DNA of 5,495 nt from a bacterium (GTDB taxonomy: Bacteria; Bdellovibrionota; Bdellovibrionia; Bdellovibrionales; UBA1609), in NCBI GenBank assembly GCA_021784635.1, contig JAJYHS010000209.1, positions 1 to 5,495 of the forward strand, written 5' to 3'. A program made the position numbers and the translations under genes. Below the pieces are notes generated by a model. That model had not been told where the DNA came from. It searched no databases and saw nothing but the letters and a program-made list of their open reading frames with translations. How positions within the stretch are numbered: position 1 is the stretch's first letter; the number at the start of each line of letters is the position of its first letter. Below, piece after piece: positions 1-5,195 of this stretch.

Positions 1-1043
1 GGCACGGCAAAAAAGTGAAGATTGCTCTTATTAATTTGCCTAGTTTTTATTCGGACGGCCGACCAGGTGGACGTTCAGCGGCGTCGGACATGCGAAAACT
101 TTTATACCAAGCTAACCAACATCACGTCGACGGAATGCTCCTCGATCTATCCCAAGATGGCGGGGGCTCGCTCGAAGACGCAGTTGAAATTGCCGGCGAA
201 TTTTTTCGCGAAGGTAATGTCGTTAAGCAGTCAAGCCGCGATTCGAGCACGGATATTGTTCTTGCCGACACGGATCCGCTCGTAAATTACGCCGGACCTT
301 TGGTGATTCTCACAAGCCCTTACACCGCGTCGGCTGCGGAAATTGTTTCAGGTACTCTTAAAGACTACGATCGTGCCGTAATTGTCGGTACCGGTCACAC
401 GTTCGGTAAAGGAACAGTGCAGGCGGTCGAGCCGCTCCCAGGATTGGGCGCGATAAAAACGACAATCGGTATGTTTTTTATTCCAGGCGGTGAGTCGACG
501 CAACATTACGGTGTTCCGTCGCAAATTGTTTTGCCAAGCGTTTTACCGTACGAACACATCGCTGAAAAAGACCTGACGTATTCATTACCTCGTAACAGGG
601 TCGCGCCATTTCTATCGGCCGAGGCCTATGTTCCACCGGGGCAACCAGGGCATTGGAAGCGCGTGACGAAGCGGCTCATCGCGCGTCTGCGACGTGACAG
701 CGAAATTCGCGTCGATCACAGCAAAGCATTTGCGAAAATTCGCCGCGAAATTGCTAAAGAGAAAAAAGAAAAGAACGGCGAAATTGTTGTGAGCCAGTTC
801 TTAAAAGCTCAAGTCACCGTCGACAAACAGGAGAAAAAAGAAGAGGGTAAAACCTACGCTCAAGATCAAATATTGAGACGAAAATATTACCTCAAACGTC
901 CTGACATAAGAGAGGCGCTAAATATCGCGGCGGAAATGTCTGTACTTGACGGATACGGCACGCCCGTTATGCACGCAAAAGCTTTGAAAACGAAAAAAGA
1001 AGCAATGGCAAAGAGTACCCACTCTAAAACTCGGGCCAATTAG
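1..1043 (+). CDS. Tail-specific (C-terminal processing) S41-family protease, Prc/Tsp type, 5' end missing
   Basis: This is the C-terminal part of a periplasmic serine protease of the S41 Prc/Tsp type, which degrades or trims proteins from their C termini. The frame is open to the left edge, with codons for H-G-K-K before the GTG at 15, so that GTG is not the real start and the N-terminal and PDZ parts lie outside. Numbering from the GTG, residues 2-14 match the strand that opens the Prc protease core. DLSQDGGGSLEDA (44-56) is the family's DLRxNGGG segment. TASAAEI carries the nucleophile Ser106, KDY holds Asp117, and FGKGTVQ holds the general-base Lys132. The Ser-Asp spacing of 11 is that of E. 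coli Prc and the Ser-Lys spacing of 26 is one longer. Residues 210-342 are Lys/Glu/Arg-rich and resemble the helical C-terminal extension of Prc, ending in REALNIAAEM. It is 21 bp upstream of the E1 alpha gene. The family call is firm; the substrate is unknown. Confidence 0.93.
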   Translation, partial: HGKKVKIALINLPSFYSDGRPGGRSAASDMRKLLYQANQHHVDGMLLDLSQDGGGSLEDAVEIAGEFFREGNVVKQSSRDSSTDIVLADTDPLVNYAGPLVILTSPYTASAAEIVSGTLKDYDRAVIVGTGHTFGKGTVQAVEPLPGLGAIKTTIGMFFIPGGESTQHYGVPSQIVLPSVLPYEHIAEKDLTYSLPRNRVAPFLSAEAYVPPGQPGHWKRVTKRLIARLRRDSEIRVDHSKAFAKIRREIAKEKKEKNGEIVVSQFLKAQVTVDKQEKKEEGKTYAQDQILRRKYYLKRPDIREALNIAAEMSVLDGYGTPVMHAKALKTKKEAMAKSTHSKTRAN

Positions 1044-1048
1044 AGCTC

Positions 1049-1055
1049 TAAGGGA
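1049..1055 (+). promoter_or_regulatory. Ribosome binding site of the E1 alpha gene
   Basis: TAAGGGA lies in the 21-bp gap after the protease stop, with ten bases between its last core G (1054) and the ATG at 1065. It is a moderate Shine-Dalgarno match and supports that ATG. No room for a separate promoter is apparent in the gap, so translation here probably depends on a transcript from upstream. Confidence 0.6.
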
Positions 1056-1064
1056 TCTGCCCTA

Positions 1065-2126
1065 ATGTCTGGTTCAAAAAAGAAATTGCAAAACCGCACG
1101 GGAACATCGCGTGCGGCAGTGAAAAAATCCGCGAGCGCATTACCATTGCCAAAAGATCTTCTGCTAAAAATGCTCGATCTAATGGTGAAGTCACGTGTTC
1201 TCGAAGAGCGCCTCATCAAAATTTATAAAGCGGGAGAAGCTTACTTTTGGATCGGTGGCCCCGGTGAAGAAGCCTTTGGCGTGCCTCTCGGATTACTTGT
1301 GAACAAAGGTCGCGGTCACGATCACGATTATTTGCATTTACATTATCGTGGTTCGCCGACTTTAGTGGCGATGGGGATGCCGATCATTGACTCGATTCGC
1401 ATAATGATGAATCGGGCAACCGACACGTCAACTGGCGGCCGTAATTTTTCAAACCATTTTTGTTACCCGGAGTGGAATGTCGTCCCAGTTTCATCGCCGA
1501 TTGAAGTGCAGTATTCTCAGGCGATTGGCACGGCATGGGCGCAGCACCGTGAACGCTCCAAGGGAATTACGATCGTCACTGGCGGTGATGCGGGTACGGC
1601 TGAAGGTGATTTTGCTTCGTGTCTCGTTTGGTCATCGCGAAAGGGTCATGAACTTCCGATCTTGATTACCGTGCAAAATAATTTTTGGGGAATATCCACG
1701 GCCTATGAAGGGCAACACGGTGAAACTTCAATTGCGGACCGGGCACGTGCGTTTAACATTGAGTCGGCAGTGATTAACGGCAACGATCCTGTTGAGTGTT
1801 ATTTTCGACTGCAAGAAGCATTCGCCTATATCAGAAAAAATCGAAAACCTTATTTTATTGAAGCCCGGTTATCGCGATTGTACGGCCATTCTTCAGCCTC
1901 AGGAGCGAATCGGATTGATGAATTTGATTGCATTAAAAGTTTTTCTGAATATTTGAAGAAAAGCGGCGTTATTCGAGACGGTGACGTTGAATCGCTTTTT
2001 GCACGCTATGAGAGCGAGGCGCGAGAAGCTCAAGAATCCGTTCGCCATGAACCCGCGCCGGAGGCGAGCGACATTTGGAAGCATGTCTACGCGAATAACG
2101 AAAACGCAGATTGGAGAAAGTTCTAG
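1065..2126 (+). CDS. 2-oxoacid dehydrogenase E1 component, alpha subunit (thiamine-diphosphate dependent)
   Basis: This is the alpha subunit of a heterotetrameric E1 that decarboxylates a 2-oxoacid on thiamine diphosphate and passes the acyl group to a lipoyl E2. The length of 353 residues suits the family. The first 28 residues are basic and Ser/Ala-rich, probably a flexible tail. HYRG (93-96) matches the conserved Tyr-Arg of the cofactor pocket. The diphosphate/Mg motif runs from GGDAGTAEGDF (173-183) to QNN (204-206), with Asp175 and Asn205 as expected metal ligands. Its third position is Ala176 rather than the usual Gly of GDG. YGHSSASGANR (273-283) is the active-site loop that is phosphorylated in mitochondrial relatives. 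The beta gene follows after 22 bp, and no E2 or E3 gene is in the window. The real substrate (pyruvate, branched-chain or other 2-oxoacid) cannot be told from the sequence. The fold and role are confident, the pathway is not. Confidence 0.93.
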   Translation: MSGSKKKLQNRTGTSRAAVKKSASALPLPKDLLLKMLDLMVKSRVLEERLIKIYKAGEAYFWIGGPGEEAFGVPLGLLVNKGRGHDHDYLHLHYRGSPTLVAMGMPIIDSIRIMMNRATDTSTGGRNFSNHFCYPEWNVVPVSSPIEVQYSQAIGTAWAQHRERSKGITIVTGGDAGTAEGDFASCLVWSSRKGHELPILITVQNNFWGISTAYEGQHGETSIADRARAFNIESAVINGNDPVECYFRLQEAFAYIRKNRKPYFIEARLSRLYGHSSASGANRIDEFDCIKSFSEYLKKSGVIRDGDVESLFARYESEAREAQESVRHEPAPEASDIWKHVYANNENADWRKF

Positions 2127-2138
2127 ATGAACCTGCGT

Positions 2139-2143
2139 AGGAG
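2139..2143 (+). promoter_or_regulatory. Ribosome binding site that sets the E1 beta start
   Basis: AGGAG lies five bases before the ATG at 2149, an ideal spacing. The in-frame TTG at 2146 is only two bases away and the ATG at 2158 is fourteen away, so this site selects 2149 as the start codon. Confidence 0.8.
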
Positions 2144-2148
2144 ACTTG

Positions 2149-3237
2149 ATGGCTAATATGGCGCAGGCCATTCGCATGGCACTACATATTGGTGAAGAAC
2201 ATCTTGGAGTAAAAGATATTTTCGGCCAAGACGTGGGCGCACCGCTTGGGGGCGTATTTACCGCGACTCAAGGTTTGAAAACCACTTGGAACGCCCCATT
2301 GGATGAGCGCGGAATTATCGGTTGCGCGATTGGCATTGCGCTCGCCGGTGACGTGTGCGTCGCAGAAGTCCAATTTTGCGATTATATTTTTAACACCATC
2401 GATCTTCTTAAAATCGCCGGTAATACGCACTGGGTAAGTAACGGCAATTATAATTTGCCGATGGTGGTGATGACACCGACGGGGGCTGGTATTCACGGAT
2501 CAATTTATCACTCCCACAGTTTTGATGCATGGGCCACGCGACTGACGGGCTGGAAGATCGTTATGCCATCGACGCCGATTGACGCATTCGGATTGATGCT
2601 TTCGGCGATTGAAGATCCGAATCCTGTTTTATTTTTAAAACCGAAAGCGTTGCTGCGCGTACGCGGAGAAGAGCTGTTGCCGGGCGAGCCTGCAGATGAA
2701 CGCGAACTCAAAGCGATGATTGATGCGCCGATTGGAGATCGCGCGAAGTGGCGCCCGCGCTGGCCAAAGCTTGACGAGAGTTTTCGTGTGCCGATTGGCA
2801 AAGCAAAAATCACGCGAGCCGTTGATTTAGGTTCGGACGCCGGTTCAAAACACGCGAGTGCAACACTAGTAAGTTACGGCCGCACGGTTCACTTTTGTAA
2901 TCGAGCGGCTGACGAATTGTTGGCCGAAGGGTTTGCTGTCGAAGTCATCGATCTGCGCTCTCTTTACCCGTACGATTGGCAGACCGTGCGCGAATCGGTG
3001 ATTAAAACCGGGCGCGTGATGTTTGTAAACGAAGACACCGAGGTCACGAACTTTGGCGAGCATCTAGCTTACCGGACAGCGAATGAATTGTTATACCATT
3101 TGCTCGCGCGCCCGCGTGTTTTAGCCGGTAAAAACGTGCCGGGTGTCGGTCTTCATCCCAATTTAGAAGAGGCTTCGGTTCCGCAACAAAGCGAAATTGT
3201 GCGCGAGTTGCGCGAGATGCTAGCCGAAGTGCCGTGA
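2149..3237 (+). CDS. 2-oxoacid dehydrogenase E1 component, beta subunit
   Basis: This is the beta subunit that pairs with the alpha product just upstream to complete the E1 active site. The start is placed at the ATG at 2149 because AGGAG lies five bases before it; a TTG at 2146 would add one residue. The product is 362 residues. GQDVG (26-30) and GGVFTATQGL (34-43) are the family N-terminal signatures. APLDERGIIG (49-58) carries the conserved active-site Glu53, VAEVQFCDYI (71-80) is the core strand and helix, and YHSHSFDAW (120-128) contains the conserved His121. Residues 237-360 form the transketolase C-terminal domain, with TLVSYGRTV, VEVIDLRSLYPYD and VNEDTEVTNFGEHLA. The stretch of about 44 residues between the PKALLR and VPIGKAKI blocks is longer than in typical E1 beta chains of about 325-340 residues. 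The last codons overlap the cutA start. Family call is firm; the oxoacid is unknown. Confidence 0.93.
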   Translation: MANMAQAIRMALHIGEEHLGVKDIFGQDVGAPLGGVFTATQGLKTTWNAPLDERGIIGCAIGIALAGDVCVAEVQFCDYIFNTIDLLKIAGNTHWVSNGNYNLPMVVMTPTGAGIHGSIYHSHSFDAWATRLTGWKIVMPSTPIDAFGLMLSAIEDPNPVLFLKPKALLRVRGEELLPGEPADERELKAMIDAPIGDRAKWRPRWPKLDESFRVPIGKAKITRAVDLGSDAGSKHASATLVSYGRTVHFCNRAADELLAEGFAVEVIDLRSLYPYDWQTVRESVIKTGRVMFVNEDTEVTNFGEHLAYRTANELLYHLLARPRVLAGKNVPGVGLHPNLEEASVPQQSEIVRELREMLAEVP

Positions 3238-3557
3238 AGCCAAAAATTTGTTTCGTCTATACAACGTGGCCGAGCCAACGCGCAGCCAACAAGGCGGCGA
3301 AGAAATTGCTCGAGGAGCGGCTCATTGCATGTGCCAATATCATCGGCCCAATAGCGAGTCTCTACCGCTGGCGCAATAAAGTTGAGCATGCAAAGGAAAT
3401 TGTGGTGATTTTTAAAACTCGCGAAAGACTTTATTCGCGCGTGCAAAAACGGGTTCAACAATTACATTCTTACGAGTGCCCGTGTGTCGTCAAAATCGAA
3501 ACTCCGAAGGCCATAAACGAATTTGCAAAATGGATTGGTTCTGAAACGGTGGGCTGA
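3234..3557 (+). CDS. cutA: CutA-family divalent-ion tolerance protein
   Basis: This is a small cytoplasmic CutA1-family protein; the family forms very stable trimers and was named for copper tolerance in E. coli, though its general role is unsettled. The length of 107 residues is typical. Signatures in order are FVYTTWPSQRAANKAAKKLL (7-26), LLEERLIACANI (25-36, the family's LVEExLAACVNI), SLYRWRNKVEHAKEIVVIFKT (42-62), and LHSYECPCVV (77-86, the family's LHPYExPEI). The E. coli N-terminal cysteine cluster linked to copper is not obvious here. The GTG start shares bases with the E1 beta stop (GTGA at 3234-3237). With only a weak GAAG upstream, translation is probably coupled to E1 beta. It is likely the last gene of the protease-E1-cutA transcript. 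Confidence 0.92.
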   Translation: MKPKICFVYTTWPSQRAANKAAKKLLEERLIACANIIGPIASLYRWRNKVEHAKEIVVIFKTRERLYSRVQKRVQQLHSYECPCVVKIETPKAINEFAKWIGSETVG

Positions 3558-3599
3558 ATAAAACTCCAAAACAAGACGGCAAAACAAAGTTTCAGAACC
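3537..3599. repeat. 11-bp perfect inverted repeat spanning the cutA 3' end
   Basis: GGTTCTGAAAC at 3537-3547 is exactly complementary to GTTTCAGAACC at 3589-3599, with 41 bases between. The left arm covers the last cutA codons and the right arm contains the stop codon of the minus-strand small ORF. A transcript from either strand could fold into the same stem. No T-run follows on either side, so it is not a standard intrinsic terminator. The arms are certain; a role in 3' end formation is a guess. Confidence 0.55.
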
Positions 3600-3816
3600 C
3601 GTGCACGAGAAACTGGACGGCAAAAACCATAAAAATCGTTAAAACAAATAGAATAAAAAAGACGAATTTAGTTTCCATCAACATTTGCACCTCGTACGTG
3701 TGAGCGCTTTGGCGCTCAAAAGCGATCTCAGCCTGGGCAATAGACCGGTATCGCTTTGACGCCGGTCGGCCTCTATAAAATAGAGAAAGCATTTTCTGTG
3801 CCACTTGTACGTGCAT
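3592..3816 (-). CDS. Possible small membrane protein, function unknown
   Basis: I do not recognise this 74-codon frame. Residues 1-47 are hydrophilic and basic, with RGRPASKRYR at 16-25 and a helix-like Ala/Glu/Gln stretch to about 44. Residues 50-71 (KFVFFILFVLTIFMVFAVQF and neighbours) form one strongly hydrophobic helix, and only three residues follow it, so it would be a tail-anchored or single-pass protein. The first ATG has a poor ribosome site. The ATG at 3684-3682 has GAGG five bases before it and would give a 30-residue peptide that is nearly all membrane helix. The frame fills most of the gap between cutA and pyrE, and its stop lies in the right arm of an 11-bp inverted repeat. It may be a real short gene or a chance frame; the clean hydrophobic segment and lack of another gene here favour the former. 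Confidence 0.45.
   Translation of the reverse strand: MHVQVAQKMLSLFYRGRPASKRYRSIAQAEIAFERQSAHTYEVQMLMETKFVFFILFVLTIFMVFAVQFLVHGF
3690..3693 (-). promoter_or_regulatory. Candidate ribosome binding site for a shorter version of the small membrane ORF
   Basis: On the minus strand GAGG ends five bases before an ATG at 3684-3682. It is the only good site found in this frame and argues for a 30-residue product, although the frame is open for 44 codons farther upstream. Confidence 0.35.
3701..3785. repeat. Cluster of inverted repeats between the small ORF and pyrE
   Basis: Four perfect complementary pairs lie within 85 bp. They are TGAGCGC/GCGCTCA (3701-3707 with 3712-3718, 4-base loop), AAAGCGAT/ATCGCTTT (3719-3726 with 3750-3757), GACCGG/CCGGTC (3743-3748 with 3762-3767) and CTCTAT/ATAGAG (3771-3776 with 3780-3785, loop AAA). 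The second pair uses the loop of the third, so the two could form a pseudoknot or compete. The element could act in a pyrE leader (+) or upstream of the 30-codon ATG (-), or it could simply be coding sequence of the longer small ORF. No T-tract follows a stem, so intrinsic termination is not supported. Confidence 0.4.
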
Positions 3817-3823
3817 TTCTTAC

Positions 3824-3834
3824 TCGACTGTCGA
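3824..3834. repeat. 11-bp palindrome upstream of pyrE
   Basis: TCGACTGTCGA is a perfect palindrome around a central T, ending 24 bases before the pyrE start. Its position in a likely pyrE promoter or leader region would suit an operator, but a single short palindrome is weak evidence. Confidence 0.2.
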
Positions 3835-3858
3835 AGGTATGAAGCTTAAGTTAATGGC

Positions 3859-4506
3859 ATGACACGAAATGATTTGGCGGCAGCTATATATAAGTCGGCT
3901 TATTTGCGCGGAGAATTCAAACTACGTTCAGGTCAAACTTCGACCGAGTATTTTGATAAATATTGTTTTGAGTCGGATCCTGAACTTCTGCGAGAAATTG
4001 CAAAAAAAATGTCACCACTGGTGCCCGAACGCACCGAGGTTTTGGCGGGTTTAGAGTTGGGAGGGGTCGCAATTGCTACCGCTTTGGGTTTAGAGTCCGG
4101 TTACAATCTGTGTTTTGTGCGAAAAAAAGCCAAAGAATATGGAACAATGAAACTCGCTGAGGGAGCAGTCATCGGCGGCAAAAAGGTTTGTATAATTGAA
4201 GACGTCGTTACAACCGGCGGGCAAATTATCGAAAGCGTACGCGCGCTACGTAAATTGGGTGCGGAAATTACAGATGTTTTGTGCGTAATCGATCGTGAAC
4301 AGGGCGGCCGCGACAAGCTTCAGGATGAAAAGCTATGGCTTCATCCGAACTTAAAGCGTCGGTTTAGTGCCTATTCGTTATTGCCTAAAATTCCGCCAAG
4401 AATTCCACCGACAATCGAACCAGTTTGGCCACCGAGCATGCCCCCCGCAACACCGCCGATACCGGCGCCTGCGGCGGTATTAACCGCTTGTGTGTTAGGT
4501 AAATAG
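3859..4506 (+). CDS. pyrE: Orotate phosphoribosyltransferase with aberrant C-terminal tail
   Basis: OPRTase joins orotate to PRPP to make orotidine 5'-monophosphate, the fifth step of pyrimidine synthesis, in the cytoplasm. FKLRSGQTSTEYFDKYCFE (20-38) is the N-terminal orotate-site region, GLELGGVAIATAL (64-76) follows, and RKKAKEYGT (88-96) is the lysine-rich catalytic loop. VCIIEDVVTTGG (110-121) is the PRPP-binding motif with Glu114 and Asp115. VIDREQGG (143-150) closes the core. A stop at 3847-3849 makes this ATG the first possible start; its ribosome site is weak (TAAG). Related enzymes of this subtype are about 175-185 residues and end soon after a GLxLxxLF-like stretch. Here the frame continues to 215 residues with a Pro-rich tail (177-206) that is the antisense of the AIM24 glycine codons. 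The frame in -1 register stops at 4365-4367, 3 bp before the AIM24 stop. The core should be functional; the tail is probably an indel product or sequence error. Confidence 0.9.
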   Translation: MTRNDLAAAIYKSAYLRGEFKLRSGQTSTEYFDKYCFESDPELLREIAKKMSPLVPERTEVLAGLELGGVAIATALGLESGYNLCFVRKKAKEYGTMKLAEGAVIGGKKVCIIEDVVTTGGQIIESVRALRKLGAEITDVLCVIDREQGGRDKLQDEKLWLHPNLKRRFSAYSLLPKIPPRIPPTIEPVWPPSMPPATPPIPAPAAVLTACVLGK

Positions 4507-5162
4507 CGCCCGATTTCTTCAGCGAGATTCATGATCGGCATACTTTGCAACCAAACTTTACCGGGGCCCATTAGTTCTACAAGAAAGAGCCCTTCGCCGC
4601 CAAAGATAATGTTACGAAATCCGCGAACCATTTTCACATTAAAACTGACCGTAGGAGTTTGAACGCCGATATGTCCGGCGTGAACCATCAGCATTTCACC
4701 GGATTGCAAATCTTTTTCGACAACATTACCTGAGAGATCGAGCCAAACTGTTCCAGGGCCGGTGATTTTTTGTAATATAAAACCTTCGCCGCCGAATAGC
4801 CCGGCGCCGAAACCTTGCTGAAGGGCGACGTCAAAGGTAACTGATTTTTCGGCGCATAAAAAAGAATCTTTGCGGCAAATGAGCGATTCGCCGGCAGCTA
4901 AAACCTTCGCTAAAATTTGGCCCGGAAATTTCGGAGCAAAGGTAATTTGACCATTACCGGTTGAAACAAATTCGGTTACAAAAAAAGATCCGCCGCTAAG
5001 GCTTCGCTTTAAGCCGGCAAAAAAACCGCCTTCGTTGTGCGTATTCATGGTCATTGCCGCGTTCATCCATGCCATCATGGCAGTTTGGCTATAAATCGAC
5101 TCGTTTACGTCTAAGTCGATTGTCAAAGTCTGCAGCAATGTTTTTGAGATTTCGTATTTCAC
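4371..5162 (-). CDS. AIM24/TIGR00266-family protein with C-terminal glycine ladder
   Basis: This is a member of the AIM24 (DUF124, TIGR00266) family, beta-rich proteins of unclear biochemical role related to mitochondrial Aim24. The product has 263 residues; family members are commonly about 220-230. The core runs from 1 to about 210 and holds the diagnostic repeated block GLFGGEGFILQKITGPGTVW (121-140) and IIFGGEGLFLVELMGPGKVW (185-204), an internal duplication of the fold. EGGFFAGLKRSLSGGSFFVT (44-63) is the equivalent, more diverged, N-terminal block. Residues 232-260 add a tail with Gly at 232, 236, 240, 244, 248, 252, 256 and 260, separated mostly by Ala, Ile, Leu, Val and Gly, a glycine-zipper pattern suited to membrane insertion or oligomer packing. 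The GTG start is supported by AAAAGGGG six bases before it. It lies 33 bp after the CBS protein gene on the same strand, probably co-transcribed. Confidence 0.9.
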   Translation of the reverse strand: MKYEISKTLLQTLTIDLDVNESIYSQTAMMAWMNAAMTMNTHNEGGFFAGLKRSLSGGSFFVTEFVSTGNGQITFAPKFPGQILAKVLAAGESLICRKDSFLCAEKSVTFDVALQQGFGAGLFGGEGFILQKITGPGTVWLDLSGNVVEKDLQSGEMLMVHAGHIGVQTPTVSFNVKMVRGFRNIIFGGEGLFLVELMGPGKVWLQSMPIMNLAEEIGRYLPNTQAVNTAAGAGIGGVAGGMLGGQTGSIVGGILGGILGNNE

Positions 5163-5168
5163 AAAACG

Positions 5169-5176
5169 CCCCTTTT
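5169..5176 (-). promoter_or_regulatory. Ribosome binding site of the AIM24-family gene
   Basis: On the minus strand AAAAGGGG is followed by six bases and then the GTG at 5162-5160. The site is strong and decides in favour of this GTG start. It lies in the 33-bp gap after the CBS gene, where no separate promoter is evident. Confidence 0.75.
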
Positions 5177-5195
5177 GTTTGGTTTTTCGCGCGGA

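Noticed and set aside
2146..2148. TTG start for E1 beta
   Set aside because: It is in frame but only two bases from AGGAG; the next codon is an ATG with ideal spacing.
2182..2813. Minus-strand frames of about 100 codons inside E1 beta
   Set aside because: They are antisense to conserved E1 beta sequence, lack recognisable domains and have low-complexity His/Arg or Ser/Arg stretches expected of shadow frames.
3575..3625. Direct repeat GACGGCAAAA at 3575-3584 and 3616-3625
   Set aside because: Only ten bases and two copies in an A-rich stretch; chance is an adequate explanation.
3701..3721. Intrinsic terminator (7-bp stem with TTTG loop)
   Set aside because: On the plus strand the stem is followed by A residues, and on the minus strand the T residues come before the stem, so no T-tract follows it in either direction.
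3756..3781. Promoter-like TTGACG followed by TATAAA/TAAAAT, on the pyrE strand
   Set aside because: The spacing is only 12-14 bases, well short of the usual 16-18, and the boxes overlap the inverted repeats, so I do not call a promoter.
4326..4356. Programmed -1 ribosomal frameshift in pyrE
   Set aside because: No X-XXY-YYZ slippery heptamer is present in the zero frame; GAAAAG and CTTAAAG do not fit, so a mutation or sequencing error is simpler.
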